Below, in pieces: positions 10,501 to 24,591 of a DNA stretch of 64,000 nt. The stretch's first letter is position 1, and the number at the start of each line of letters is the position of its first letter. The position numbers were made by a program, and so were the translations under genes. The DNA comes from Osmia lignaria lignaria (lineage: Eukaryota; Arthropoda; Insecta; Hymenoptera; Megachilidae), in the NCBI RefSeq assembly GCF_051020975.1, contig NW_027478161.1:7626001-7690000 (forward strand), given 5' to 3'. The notes under the pieces were generated by a model, which had not been told where the DNA came from, made no database searches, and saw nothing but the letters and a program-made list of their open reading frames with translations.

Positions 10501-12980
10501 TATCATAGAACGTAAATTGTAGGAAACATAATTCTCTAGAAAAAAGGTGTCTTAACATTTTGCCATAGCTCGCTTCGTTTCCGAGATATTTGCAGATTTA
10601 TCTCAAGGGAAGGGGTCTGACGGACATATTTCGAGATATTTCTTCTTCTTGTTGTTCTTCTTCTGCACAGCTAAGCTCGAAGTGGCATTTGCAGCGCGCA
10701 ATAGTGCAGAGTTATCTCAAAGAAAGAGGCCACGGTGTTTCTGTACCTCTATTATGTTGGTGCAGCTTCGGAACTTTTAAATATCTTGATATATCTCGAG
10801 AACTACGCATCTGATCAAAAAATATCATAGAAGATAAAAAGTAGGAAACCAAATTCTCTACAAAAAAGGTGTCTTAACATTTTGCCATAGCTTGCTTCGT
10901 TTCCGAGATATTTGCAGATTTATCTCAAGGGAATGGGCCTAACGGACATATTTCGAGATATTTCTTCTTCTTGTTGTTCTTCTTCTGCACAGCTAAGCTG
11001 GAAGTGGCATTTGCAGCTCGCAATAGTGCAGAGTTATCTCAAAGAAAGGGGCCACGGTGTTTCTGTATCTCTATTATGTTGGTGCGGCTTCGGAACTTTT
11101 AAATATCTCGATATATCTCGAAAACTACGCTTCTGATCAAAAAATATCATAGAACGTAAATTGTAGCAAACATAATTCTCTACAAAAAAGGTCTCTTAAC
11201 ATTTTGCCATAGCTCGCTTCGTTTCCGAGATATTTGCAGATTTATCTCAAGGGAAGGGGTCTGACGGACATATTTCGAGATATTTCTTCTTCTTGTTGTT
11301 CTTCTTCTGCACAGCTAAGCTCGAAGTGGCATTTGCAGCGCGCAATAGTGCAGAGTTATCTCAAAGAAAGAGGCCACGGTGTTTCTGTACCTCTATTATG
11401 TTGATGCAGCTTCGGAACTTTTAAATATCTTGATATATCTCGAGAACTACGCATCTGATCAAAAAATGTCATAGAAGATAAAAAGTAGGAAACTTAATTC
11501 TCTACAAAAAAGGTCTCTTAATATTTTGCCATAGCTCGCTTCGTTTCCGAGATATTTGCAGATTTATCTCAAGGGAAGTGGCCTGACGGACATATTTCGA
11601 GATATTTCTTCTTCTTGTTGTTCTTCTTCTGCACAGCTAAGCTGGAAGTGGCATTTGCAGCTCGCAATAGTGCAGAGTTATCTCAAAGAAAGGGGCCACG
11701 GTGTTTCTGTATCTCTATTATGTTGGTGCGGCTTCGGAACTTTTAAATATCTCGGTATATCTCGAAAACTACGCTTCTGATCAAAATATATCAGAGAGCG
11801 TAAATTGTAGGAAACATAATTCTCTACAAAAAAGGTCTCTTAACATTTTGCCATAGCTCGCTTCGTTTCCGAGATATTTGCAGATTTATCTCAAGGGAAG
11901 GGGCCTGACGGACATATTTCGAGATATTTCTTCTTCTTGTTGTTCTTCTTCTGCACAGCTAAGCTGGAAGTGGCATTTGCAGCTCGCAATAGTGCAGAGT
12001 TATCTCAAAGAAAGGGGCCACGGTGTTTCTGTATCTCTATTACGTTGGTGCGGCTTCGGAACTTTTAAATATCTTGATATATCTCGAGAACTACGCATCT
12101 GATCAAAAAATATCATAGAACATAAAAAGTAGGAAACTTAATTCTCTGCAAAAAAGGTCTCTTAACATTTTGCCGTAGCTCGCTTCGTTTCCGAGATATT
12201 TGCAGATTTATCTCAAGGGAAGGGGCCTGACGGACATATTTCCAAATATTTCTTCTTCTTGTTGTTCTTCTTCTGCACAGCTAAGCTGGAAGTGGCATTT
12301 GCAGCTCGCAATAGTGCAGAGTTATCTCAAAGAAAGGGGCCACGGTGTTTCTGTATCTCTATTATGTTGGTGCGGCTTCGGAACTTTTAAATATCTCGAT
12401 ATATCTCGAAAACTACGCTTCTGATAAAAAAATATCATAGAACGTAAATTGTAGGAAACATAATTCTCTACAAAAAAGGTCTCTTGACATTTTGCCATAG
12501 CTCGCTTCGTTTCCGAGATATTTGCAGATTTATCTCAAGGGAAGGGGTCTGACGGACATATTTCGAGATATTTCTTCTTCTTGTTGTTCTTCTTCTGCAC
12601 AGCTAAGCTCGAAGTGGCATTTGCAGCGCGCAATAGTGCAGAGTTATCTCAAAGAAAGAGGCCACGGTGTTTCTGTACCTCTATTATGTTGGTGCAGCTT
12701 CGGAACTTTTAAATATCTTGATATATCTCGAGAACTACGCATCTGATCAAAAAATATCATAGAAGATAAAAAGTAGGAAACTTAATTCTCTACAAAAAAG
12801 GTCTCTTAAGATTTTGCCATAGCTCGCTTCGTTTCCGAGATATTTGCAGATTTATCTCAAGGGAAGTGGCCTGACGGACATATTTCGAGATATTTCTTCT
12901 TCTTGTTGTTCTTCTTCTGCACAGCTAAGCTGGAAGTGGCATTTGCAGCTCGCAATAGTGCAGAGTTATCTCAAAGAAAG
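4502..12980. repeat. 13-monomer HOR (4186 bp), two tandem copies
   Basis: Positions 4502-8794 match 8688-12980 at an offset of 4186 bp, exactly 13 monomers. Diagnostic shared variants include CTTTGTTTCCGAG with TTGCTGATT (4779 and 8965), CAAAAAGTATC (4698 and 8884), TATATCAGAGAGCG (7602 and 11788), TTGATGCAGC (7215 and 11401), TTTCCAAATATTTC (8052 and 12238) and CTCTTGACATT (8297 and 12483). The copies looked nearly identical where I compared them. The match ends at an A/G difference at 8795/12981. It implies a recent duplication by unequal exchange or a similar process. Confidence 0.92.
5760..6081. repeat. Exemplar of the CGAAG/GCGCGC monomer subtype
   Basis: This subtype is marked by AAGGGGTCTGACGG, CTAAGCTCGAAG, TTTGCAGCGCGCAATAG, AAAGAGGCCACGG, TGTACCTCTATTATG and GGTGCAGCTTCGG, with a type-A right end and GAAGATAAAAAG. 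Many copies between about 5.4 and 27.2 kb share the whole set, for example 5438, 8336, 9624, 10590, 12522, 14776, 17674, 20572, 22826 and 27012. Relatives carrying part of the set occur near 40.9-41.7 and 44.7-45.6 kb. Tight linkage of six or more variants over 200 bp shows that these copies descend from one recent ancestor. Confidence 0.8.
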
Positions 12981-14131
12981 AGGCCACGGTGTTTCTGTAC
13001 CTCTATTATGTTGGTGCAGCTTCGGAACTTTTAAATATCTTGATATATCTCGAGAACTACTCTTCTGATCAAAAAATATCATAGAACGTAAATTGTAGGA
13101 AACATAATTCTCTAGAAAAAAGGTCTCTTAACATTTTGCCATAGCTCGCTTCGTTTCCGAGATATTTGCAGATTTATCTCAAGGGAAGGGGTCTGACGGA
13201 CATATTTCGAGATATTTCTTCTTCTTGTTGTTCTTCTTCTGCACAGCTAAGCTCGAAGTGGCATTTGCAGCGCGCAATAGTGCAGAGTTATCTCAAAGAA
13301 AGAGGCCACGGTGTTTCTGTACCTCTATTATGTTGGTGCAGCTTCGGAACTTTTAAATATCTTGATATATCTCGAGAACTACGCATCTGATCAAAAAATA
13401 TCATAGAAGATAAAAAGTAGGAAACCAAATTCTCTACAAAAAAGGTGTCTTAACATTTTGCCATAGCTCGCTTCGTTTCCGAGATATTTGCAGATTTATC
13501 TCAAGGGAATGGGCCTAACGGACATATTTCGAGATATTTCTTCTTCTTGTTGTTCTTCTTCTGCACAGCTAAGCTGGAAGTGGCATTTGCAGCTCGCAAT
13601 AGTGCAGAGTTATCTCAAAGAAAGGGGCCACGGTGTTTCTGTATCTCTATTATGTTGGTGCGGCTTCGGAACTTTTAAATATCTCGATATATCTCGAAAA
13701 CTACGCTTCTGATCAAAAAATATCATAGAACGTAAATTGTAGCAAACATAATTCTCTACAAAAAAGGTCTCTTAACATTTTGCCATAGCTCGCTTCGTTT
13801 CCGAGATATTTGCAGGTTTATCTCAAGGGAAGGGGTCTGACGGACATATTTCGAGATATTTCTTCTTCTTGTTGTTCTTCTTCTGCACAGCTAAGCTCGA
13901 AGTGGCATTTGCAGCGCGCAATAGTGCAGAGTTATCTCAAAGAAAGAGGCCACGGTGTTTCTGTACCTCTATTATGTTGATGCAGCTTCGGAACTTTTAA
14001 ATATCTTGATATATCTCGAGAACTACGCATCTGATCAAAAAATGTCATAGAAGATAAAAAGTAGGAAACTTAATTCTCTACAAAAAAGGTCTCTTAATAT
14101 TTTGCCATAGCTCGCTTCGTTTCCGAGATAT
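12489..14131. repeat. Partial copy of the 13-mer at an 8-monomer (2576-bp) offset
   Basis: After the second 13-mer copy the sequence resembles about 9913-11555 at an offset of 2576 bp, eight monomers. Shared marks are the CTTAAGATTTTGCC junction (10230 and 12806), the ACTACTCTTCTGATC variant, GGGAATGGGCC, TTGTAGCAAAC and TTGATGCAGC. Small differences show that the blocks have diverged or recombined: GGTGTCTTAAC against GGTCTCTTAAC near 10548/13124, AGCTTGC against AGCTCGC near 10891/13467, and GCAGGTTTATC at 13813. The array here looks like a truncated third HOR copy with an internal jump. Confidence 0.75.
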
Positions 14132-14725
14132 TTGCAGATTTATCTCAAGGGAAGGGGCCTAACGGACATATTTCGAGATATTTCTTCTTCTTGTTGTTCT
14201 TCTTCTGCACAGCTAAGCTGGAAGTGGCATTTGCAGCTCGCAATAGTGCAGAGTTATCTCAAAGAAAGGGGCCACGGTGTTTCTGTACCTCTATTATGTT
14301 GGTGCAGCTTCGGAACTTTTAAATATCTTGATATATCTCGAGAACTACGCATCTGATCAAAAAATATCATAGAACATAAAAAGTAGGAAACTTAATTCTC
14401 TACAAAAAAGGTCTCTTAATATTTTGCCATAGCTCGCTTCGTTTCCGAGATATTTGCAGATTTATCTCAAGGGAAGTGGCCTGACGGACATATTTCGAGA
14501 TATTTCTTCTTCTTGTTGTTCTTCTTCTGCACAGCTAAGCTGGAAGTGGCATTTGCAGGTCGCAATAGTGCAGAGTTATCTCAAAGAAAGGGGCCACGGT
14601 GTTTCTGTATCTCTATTATGTTGGTGCGGCTTCGGAACTTTTAAATATCTCGGTATATCTCGAAAACTACGCTTCTGATCAAAATATATCAGAGAACGTA
14701 AATTGTAGGAAACATAATTCTCTAC

Positions 14726-17700
14726 AAAAAAGGTCTGTTAACATTTTGCCATAGCTCGCTTCGTTTCCGAGATATTTGCAGATTTATCTCAAGGGAAGGG
14801 GTCTGACGGACATATTTCGAGATATTTCTTCTTCTTGTTGTTCTTCTTCTGCACAGCTAAGCTCGAAGTGGCATTTGCAGCGCGCAATAGTGCAGAGTTA
14901 TCTCAAAGAAAGAGGCCACGGTGTTTCTGTACCTCTATTATGTTGGTGCAGCTTCGGAACTTTTAAATATCTTGATATATCTCGAGAACTACGCATCTGA
15001 TCAAAAAATATCATAGAAGATAAAAAGTAGGAAACTTAATTCTCTACAAAAAAGGTCTCTTAACATTTTGCCATAGCTCGCTTCGTTTCCGAGATATTTG
15101 CAGATTTATCTCAAGGGAAGGGGCCTAACGGACATATTTCGAGATATTTCTTCTTCTTGTTGTTCTTCTTCTGCACAGCTAAGCTGGAAGTGGCATTTGC
15201 AGCTCGCAATAGTGCAGAGTTATCTCAAAGAAAGGGGCCACGGTGTTTCTGTACCTCTATTATGTTGGTACAGCTTCGGAACTTTTAAATATCTTGATAT
15301 ATCTCGAGAACTACGCATCTGATCAAAAAATATCATAGAACATAAAAAGTAGGAAACTTAATTCTCTACAAAAAAGGTCTCTTAATATTTTGCCATAGCT
15401 CGCTTCGTTTCCGAGATATTTGCAGATTTATCTCAAGGGAAGTGGCCTGACGGACATATTTCGAGATATTTCTTCTTCTTGTTGTTCTTCTTCTGCACAG
15501 CTAAGCTGGAAGTGGCATTTGCAGCTCGCAATAGTGCAGAGTTATCTCAAAGAAAGAGGCCACGGTGTTTCTGTACCTCTATTATGTTGGTGCAGCTTCG
15601 GAACTTTTAAATATCTTGATATATCTCGAGAACTACTCTTCTGATCAAAAAATATCATAGAACGTAAATTGTAGGAAACATAATTCTCTAGAAAAAAGGC
15701 CTCTTAACATTTTGCCATAGCTCGCTTCGTTTCCGAGATATTTGCAGATTTATCTCAAGGGAAGGGGTCTGACGGACATATTTCGAGATATTTCTTCTTC
15801 TTGTTGTTCTTCTTCTGCACAGCTAAGCTCGAAGTGGCATTTGCAGCGCGCAATAGTGCAGAGTTATTTCAAAGAAAGAGGCCACGGTGTTTCTGTACCT
15901 CTATTATGTTGGTGCAGCTTCGGAACTTTTAAATATCTTGATATATCTCGAGAACTACGCATCTGATCAAAAAATATCATAGAAGATAAAAAGTAGGAAA
16001 CCAAATTCTCTACAAAAAAGGTGTCTTAACATTTTGCCATAGCTCGCTTCGTTTCCGAGATATTTGCAGATTTATCTCAAGGGAATGGGCCTAACGGACA
16101 TATTTCGAGATATTTCTTCTTCTTGTTGTTCTTCTTCTGCACAGCTAAGCTGGAAGTGGCATTTGCAGCTCGCAATAGTGCAGAGTTATCTCAAAGAAAG
16201 GGGCCACGGTGTTTCTGTATCTCTATTATGTTGGTGCGGCTTCGGAACTTTTAAATATCTCGATATATCTCGAAAACTACGCTTCTGATCAAAAAATATC
16301 ATAGAACGTAAATTGTAGCAAACATAATTCTCTACAAAAAAGGTCTCTTAACATTTTGCCATAGCTCGCTTCGTTTCCGAGATATTTGCAGATTTAGCTC
16401 AAGGGAAGGGGCCTGACGGACATATTCCGAGATATTTCTTCTTCTTGTTGTTCTTCTTCTGCACAGCTAAGCTGGAAGTGGCATTTGCAGGTCGCAATAG
16501 TGCAGAGTTATCTCAAGGAAAGGGGCCACGGTGTTTCTGTATCTCTATTATGTTGGTGCGGCTTCGGAACTTTTAAATATCTCGATATATCTCGAAAACT
16601 GCGCTTCTCATCAAAAAATATTAGAGAACGTAAATTGTAGGAAACATAATTCTCTACAAAAAAGGTCTCTTAACATTTTGCCATAGCTCGCTTCGTTTCC
16701 GAGATATTTGCAGATATATCTCAAGGGAAGGGGCCTGACGGACATATTTCGAGATATTTCTTCTTCTTGTTGTTCTTCTTCTGCACAGCTAAGCTGGAAG
16801 TGGCATTTGCAGCTCGCAATAGTGCAGAGTTATCTCAAAGAAAGGGGCCACGGTGTTTCTGTACCTCTATTATGTTGGTGCAGCTTCGGAACTTTTAAAT
16901 CTCTTGATATATCTCGAGAACTACGCATCTGATCAAAAAATATCATAGAACATAAAAAGTAGGAAACTTAATTCTGTACAAAAAAGGTCTCTTAACATTT
17001 TGCCATAGCTCGCTTCGTTTCCGAGATATTTGCAGATTTATCTCAAGGGAAGTGGCCTGACGGACATATTTCGAGATACTTCTTCTTCTTGTTGTTCTTC
17101 TTCTGCACAGCTAAGCTGGAAGTGGCATTTGCAGCTCGCAATAGTGCAGAGTTATCTCAAAGAAAGAGGCCACGGTGTTTCTGTACCTCTATTATGTTGG
17201 TGCAGCTTCGGAACTTTTAAATATCTTGATATATCTCGAGAACTACGCTTCTGATCAAAAAATATCATAGAACGTAAATTGTAGGAAACATAATTCTCTA
17301 CAAAAAAGGTCGCTTAACATTTTGCCATAGCTCGCTTCGTTTCCGAGATATTTGCAGATTTATCTCAAGGGAAGGGGTCTGACGGACATATTTCGAGATA
17401 TTTCTTCTTCTTGTTGTTCTTCTTCTGCACAGCTAAGCTGGAAGTGGCATTTGCAGCTCGCAATAGTGCAGAGTTATCTCAAAGAAAGAGGCCACGGTGT
17501 TTCTGTACCTCTATTATGTTGGTGCAGCTTCGGAACTTTTAAATATCTTGATATATCTCGAGAACTACGCTTCTGATCAAAAAATATCATAGAACGTAAA
17601 TTGTAGGAAACATAATTCTCTAGAAAAAAGGTCTGTTAACATTTTGCCATAGCTCGCTTCGTTTCCGAGATATTTGCAGATTTATCTCAAGGGAAGGGGT

Positions 17701-20700
17701 CTGACGGACATATTTCGAGATATTTCTTCTTCTTGTTGTTCTTCTTCTGCACAGCTAAGCTCGAAGTGGCATTTGCAGCGCGCAATAGTGCAGAGTTATC
17801 TCAAAGAAAGAGGCCACGGTGTTTCTGTACCTCTATTATGTTGGTGCAGCTTCGGAACTTTTAAATATCTTGATATATCTCGAGAACTACGCATCTGATC
17901 AAAAAATATCATAGAAGATAAAAAGTAGGAAACTTAATTCTCTACAAAAAAGGTCTCTTAACATTTTGCCATAGCTCGCTTCGTTTCCGAGATATTTGCA
18001 GATTTATCTCAAGGGAAGGGGCCTAACGGACATATTTCGAGATATTTCTTCTTCTTGTTGTTCTTCTTCTGCACAGCTAAGCTGGAAGTGGCATTTGCAG
18101 CTCGCAATAGTGCAGAGTTATCTCAAAGAAAGGGGCCACGGTGTTTCTGTACCTCTATTATGTTGGTACAGCTTCGGAACTTTTAAATATCTTGATATAT
18201 CTCGAGAACTACGCATCTGATCAAAAAATATCATAGAACATAAAAAGTAGGAAACTTAATTCTCTACAAAAAAGGTCTCTTAATATTTTGCCATAGCTCG
18301 CTTCGTTTCCGAGATATTTGCAGATTTATCTCAAGGGAAGTGGCCTGACGGACATATTTCGAGATATTTCTTCTTCTTGTTGTTCTTCTTCTGCACAGCT
18401 AAGCTGGAAGTGGCATTTGCAGCTCGCAATAGTGCAGAGTTATCTCAAAGAAAGAGGCCACGGTGTTTCTGTACCTCTATTATGTTGGTGCAGCTTCGGA
18501 ACTTTTAAATATCTTGATATATCTCGAGAACTACTCTTCTGATCAAAAAATATCATAGAACGTAAATTGTAGGAAACATAATTCGCTAGAAAAAAGGCCT
18601 CTTAACATTTTGCCATAGCTCGCTTCGTTTCCGAGATATTTGCAGATTTATCTCAAGGGAAGGGGTCTGACGGACATATTTCGAGATATTTCTTCTTCTT
18701 GTTGTTCTTCTTCTGCACAGCTAAGCTCGAAGTGGCATTTGCAGCGCGCAATAGTGCAGAGTTATTTCAAAGAAAGAGGCCACGGTGTTTCTGTACCTCT
18801 ATTATGTTGGTGCAGCTTCGGAACTTTTAAATATCTTGATATATCTCGAGAACTACGCATCTGATCAAAAAATATCATAGAAGATAAAAAGTAGGAAACC
18901 AAATTCTCTACAAAAAAGGTGTCTTAACATTTTGCCATAGCTCGCTTCGTTTCCGAGATATTTGCAGATTTATCTCAAGGGAATGGGCCTAACGGACATA
19001 TTTCGAGATATTTCTTCTTCTTGTTGTTCTTCTTCTGCACAGCTAAGCTGGAAGTGGCATTTGCAGCTCGCAATAGTGCAGAGTTATCTCAAAGAAAGGG
19101 GCCACGGTGTTTCTGTATCTCTATTATGTTGGTGCGGCTTCGGAACTTTTAAATATCTCGATATATCTCGAAAACTACGCTTCTGATCAAAAAATATCAT
19201 AGAACGTAAATTGTAGCAAACATAATTCTCTACAAAAAAGGTCTCTTAACATTTTGCCATAGCTCGCTTCGTTTCCGAGATATTTGCAGATTTAGCTCAA
19301 GGGAAGGGGCCTGACGGACATATTCCGAGATATTTCTTCTTCTTGTTGTTCTTCTTCTGCACAGCTAAGCTGGAAGTGGCATTTGCAGGTCGCAATAGTG
19401 CAGAGTTATCTCAAGGAAAGGGGCCACGGTGTTTCTGTATCTCTATTATGTTGGTGCGGCTTCGGAACTTTTAAATATCTCGATATATCTCGAAAACTGC
19501 GCTTCTCATCAAAAAATATTAGAGAACGTAAATTGTAGGAAACATAATTCTCTACAAAAAAGGTCTCTTAACATTTTGCCATAGCTCGCTTCGTTTCCGA
19601 GATATTTGCAGATATATCTCAAGGGAAGGGGCCTGACGGACATATTTCGAGATATTTCTTCTTCTTGTTGTTCTTCTTCTGCACAGCTAAGCTGGAAGTG
19701 GCATTTGCAGCTCGCAATAGTGCAGAGTTATCTCAAAGAAAGGGGCCACGGTGTTTCTGTACCTCTATTATGTTGGTGCAGCTTCGGAACTTTTAAATCT
19801 CTTGACATATCTCGAGAACTACGCATCTGATCAAAAAATATCATAGAACATAAAAAGTAGGAAACTTAATTCTGTACAAAAAAGGTCTCTTAACATTTTG
19901 CCATAGCTCGCTTCGTTTCCGAGATATTTGCAGATTTATCTCAAGGGAAGTGGCCTGACGGACATATTTCGAGATACTTCTTCTTCTTGTTGTTCTTCTT
20001 CTGCACAGCTAAGCTGGAAGTGGCATTTGCAGCTCGCAATAGTGCAGAGTTATCTCAAAGAAAGAGGCCACGGTGTTTCTGTACCTCTATTATGTTGGTG
20101 CAGCTTCGGAACTTTTAAATATCTTGATATATCTCGAGAACTACGCTTCTGATCAAAAAATATCATAGAACGTAAATTGTAGGAAACATAATTCTCTACA
20201 AAAAAGGTCGCTTAACATTTTGCCATAGCTCGCTTCGTTTCCGAGATATTTGCAGATTTATCTCAAGGGAAGGGGTCTGACGGACATATTTCGAGATATT
20301 TCTTCTTCTTGTTGTTCTTCTTCTGCACAGCTAAGCTGGAAGTGGCATTTGCAGCTCGCAATAGTGCAGAGTTATCTCAAAGAAAGAGGCCACGGTGTTT
20401 CTGTACCTCTATTATGTTGGTGCAGCTTCGGAACTTTTAAATATCTTGATATATCTCGAGAACTACGCTTCTGATCAAAAAATATCATAGAACGTAAATT
20501 GTAGGAAACATAATTCTCTAGAAAAAAGGTCTCTTAACATTTTGCCATAGCTCGCTTCGTTTCCGAGATATTTGCAGATTTATCTCAAGGGAAGGGGTCT
20601 GACGGACATATTTCGAGATATTTCTTCTTCTTGTTGTTCTTCTTCTGCACAGCTAAGCTCGAAGTGGCATTTGCAGCGCGCAATAGTGCAGAGTTATCTC

Positions 20701-20852
20701 AAAGAAAGAGGCCACGGTGTTTCTGTACCTCTATTATGTTGGTGCAGCTTCGGAACTTTTAAATATCTTGATATATCTCGAGAACTACGCATCTGATCAA
20801 AAAATATCATAGAAGATAAAAAGTAGGAAACTTAATTCTCTACAAAAAAGGT
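14726..20852. repeat. 9-monomer HOR (2898 bp), two tandem copies
   Basis: Positions 14726-17954 match 17624-20852 at an offset of 2898 bp, nine monomers. Shared private variants include GTTGGTACAGC, AGTTATTTCAAAG, AAAAAAGGCCTC, TTTTAAATCTCTTGA, GAGATACTTC, AATTCTGTAC and GGTCGCTTAAC. A TTAGCTC-type monomer occupies the same slot in both copies (16386 and 19284). I noticed a few differences, for example TTGATATAT against TTGACATAT near 16905/19803 and ATTCTCTAGA against ATTCGCTAGA near 15685/18583. The edges are a C/G change at 14725/17623 and a C/G change at 17955/20853. Confidence 0.92.
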
Positions 20853-23800
20853 GTCTTAACATTTTGCCATAGCTCGCTTCGTTTCCGAGATATTTGCAGA
20901 TTTATCTCAAGGGAAGGGGCCTAACGGACATATTTCGAGATATTTCTTCTTCTTGTTGTTCTTCTTCTGCACAGCTAAGCTGGAAGTGGCATTTGCAGCT
21001 CGCAATAGTGCAGAGTTATCTCAAAGAAAGGGGCCACGGTGTTTCTGTATCTCTATTATGTTGGTGAGGCTTCGGAACTTTTAAATATCTCGATATATCT
21101 CGAAAACTACGCTTCTGATCAAAAAATATCAGAGAACGTAAATTGTAGGAAACATAATTCTCTACAAAAAAGGTCTCTTAACATTTTGCCATAGCTCGCT
21201 TCGTTTCCGAGATATTTGCTGATTTATCTCAAGGGAAGGGGCCTGACGGACATATTTCGAGATATTTCTTCTTCTTGTTGTTCTTCTTCTGCACAGCTAA
21301 GCTGGAAGTGGCATTTGCAGGTCGCAATAGTGCAGAGTTATCTCAAAGAAAGGGGCCACGGTGTTTCTGTATCTCTATTATGTTGGTGCGGCTTCGGAAC
21401 TTTTAAATATCTTGATATATCTCGAGAACTACGCATCTGATCAAAAAATATCATAGAAGATAAAAAGTAGGAAACTTAATTCTCTACAAAAAAGGTGTCT
21501 TAACATTTTGCCATAGCTCGCTTCGTTTCCGAGATATTTGCAGATTTATCTCAAGGGAAGGGGCCTAACGGACATATTTCGAGATATTTCTTCTTCTTGT
21601 TGTTCTTCTTCTGCACAGCTAAGCTGGAAGTGGCATTTGCAGCTCGCAATAGTGCAGAGTTATCTCAAAGAAAGGGGCCACGGTGTTTCTGTATCTCTAT
21701 TATGTTGGTGCGGCTTCGGAACTTTTAAATATCTCGATATATCTCGAAAACTACGCTTCTGATCAAAAAATATCATAGAACGTAAATTATAGGAAACATA
21801 ATTCTCTACAAAAAAGGTCTCTTAACATTTTGCCATAGCTCGCTTCGTTTCCGAGATATTTGCAGATTTATCTCAAGGGAAGGGGCCTGACGGACATATT
21901 TCGAGATATTTCTTCTTCTTGTTGTTCCTCTTCTGCACAGCTAAGCTGGAAGTGGCATTTGCAGCTCGCAATAGTGCAGAGTTATCTCAAAGAAAGGGGC
22001 CACGGTGTTTCTGTATCTCTATAATGTTGGTGCGGCTTCGGAACTTTTAAATATCTCGATATATCTCGAAAACTACGCTTCTGATCAAAAAATATCATAG
22101 AACGTAAATTATAGGAAACATAATTCTCTACAAAAAAGGTCTCTTAACATTTTGCCATAGCTCGCTTCGTTTCCGAGATATTTGCAGATTTATCTCAAGG
22201 GAAGGGGCCTGACGGACATATTTCGAGATATTTCTTCTTCTTGTTGTTCCTCTTCTGCACAGCTAAGCTGGAAGTGGCATTTGCAGCTCGCAATAGTGCA
22301 GAGTTATCTCAAAGAAAGAGGCCACGGTGTTTCTGTACCTCTATTATGTTGGTGCAGCTTCGGAACTTTTAAATATCTTGATATATCTCGAGAACTACGC
22401 TTCTGATCAAAAAATATCATAGAACGTAAATTGTAGGAAACATAATTCTCTACAAAAAAGGTCGCTTAACATTTTGCCATAGCTCGCTTCGTTTCCGAGA
22501 TATTTGCAGATTTATCTCAAGGGAAGGGGTCTGACGGACATATTTCGAGATATTTCTTCTTCTTGTTGTTCTTCTTCTGCACAGCTAAGCTGGAAGTGGC
22601 ATTTGCAGCTCGCAATAGTGCAGAGTTATCTCAAAGAAAGAGGCCACGGTGTTTCTGTACCTCTATTATGTTGGTGCAGCTTCGGAACTTTTAAATATCT
22701 TGATATATCTCGAGAACTACGCTTCTGATCAAAAAATATCATAGAACGTAAATTGTAGGAAACATAATTCTCTAGAAAAAAGGTCTCTTAACATTTTGCC
22801 ATAGCTCGCTTCGTTTCCGAGATATTTGCAGATTTATCTCAAGGGAAGGGGTCTGACGGACATATTTCGAGATATTTCTTCTTCTTGTTGTTCTTCTTCT
22901 GCACAGCTAAGCTCGAAGTGGCATTTGCAGCGCGCAATAGTGCAGAGTTATCTCAAAGAAAGAGGCCACGGTGTTTCTGTACCTCTATTATGTTGGTGCA
23001 GCTTCGGAACTTTTAAATATCTTGATATATCTCGAGAACTACGCATCTGATCAAAAAATATCATAGAAGATAAAAAGTAGGAAACTTAATTCTCTACAAA
23101 AAAGGTGTCTTAACATTTTGCCATAGCTCGCTTCGTTTCCGAGATATTTGCAGATTTATCTCAAGGGAAGGGGCCTAACGGACATATTTCGAGATATTTC
23201 TTCTTCTTGTTGTTCTTCTTCTGCACAGCTAAGCTGGAAGTGGCATTTGCAGCTCGCAATAGTGCAGAGTTATCTCAAAGAAAGGGGCCACGGTGTTTCT
23301 GTATCTCTATTATGTTGGTGCGGCTTCGGAACTTTTAAATATCTCGATATATCTCGAAAACTACGCTTCTGATCAAAAAATATCAGAGAACGTAAATTGT
23401 AGGAAACATAATTCTCTACAAAAAAGGTCTCTTAACATTTTGCCATAGCTCGCTTCGTTTCCGAGATATTTGCTGATTTATCTCAAGGGAAGGGGCCTGA
23501 CGGACATATTTCGAGATATTTCTTCTTCTTGTTGTTCTTCTTCTGCACAGCTAAGCTGGAAGTGGCATTTGCAGGTCGCAATAGTGCAGAGTTATCTCAA
23601 AGAAAGGGGCCACGGTGTTTCTGTATCTCTATTATGTTGGTGCGGCTTCGGAACTTTTAAATATCTTGATATATCTCGAGAACTACGCATCTGATCAAAA
23701 AATATCATAGAAGATAAAAAGTAGGAAACTTAATTCTCTACAAAAAAGGTGTCTTAACATTTTGCCATAGCTCGCTTCGTTTCCGAGATATTTGCAGATT

Positions 23801-24591
23801 TATCTCAAGGGAAGGGGCCTAACGGACATATTTCGAGATATTTCTTCTTCTTGTTGTTCTTCTTCTGCACAGCTAAGCTGGAAGTGGCATTTGCAGCTCG
23901 CAATAGTGCAGAGTTATCTCAAAGAAAGGGGCCACGGTGTTTCTGTATCTCTATTATGTTGGTGCGGCTTCGGAACTTTTAAATATCTCGATATATCTCG
24001 AAAACTACGCTTCTGATCAAAAAATATCATAGAACGTAAATTATAGGAAACATAATTCTCTACAAAAAAGGTCTCTTAACATTTTGCCATAGCTCGCTTC
24101 GTTTCCGAGATATTTGCAGATTTATCTCAAGGGAAGGGGCCTGACGGACATATTTCGAGATATTTCTTCTTCTTGTTGTTCCTCTTCTGCACAGCTAAGC
24201 TGGAAGTGGCATTTGCAGCTCGCAATAGTGCAGAGTTATCTCAAAGAAAGGGGCCACGGTGTTTCTGTATCTCTATAATGTTGGTGCGGCTTCGGAACTT
24301 TTAAATATCTCGATATATCTCGAAAACTACGCTTCTGATCAAAAAATATCATAGAACGTAAATTATAGGAAACATAATTCTCTACAAAAAAGGTCTCTTA
24401 ACATTTTGCCATAGCTCGCTTCGTTTCCGAGATATTTGCAGATTTATCTCAAGGGAAGGGGCCTGACGGACATATTTCGAGATATTTCTTCTTCTTGTTG
24501 TTCCTCTTCTGCACAGCTAAGCTGGAAGTGGCATTTGCAGCTCGCAATAGTGCAGAGTTATCTCAAAGAAAGAGGCCACGGTGTTTCTGTA
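19997..24591. repeat. 7-monomer HOR (2254 bp), two tandem copies
   Basis: Positions 19997-22337 match 22251-24591 at an offset of 2254 bp, seven monomers. Shared marks include GGTCGCTTAAC (20207 and 22461), the TTGCTGATTTATC monomers (21216 and 23470), AAATTATAGG (21785 and 24039) and CTCTATAATGTTGG (22016 and 24270). One difference is GGTGAGGC at 21065 against GGTGCGGC at 23319. The first copy overlaps the end of the 9-mer HOR by about 850 bp, so this duplication came after, or cut into, the 9-mer expansion. Confidence 0.9.
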
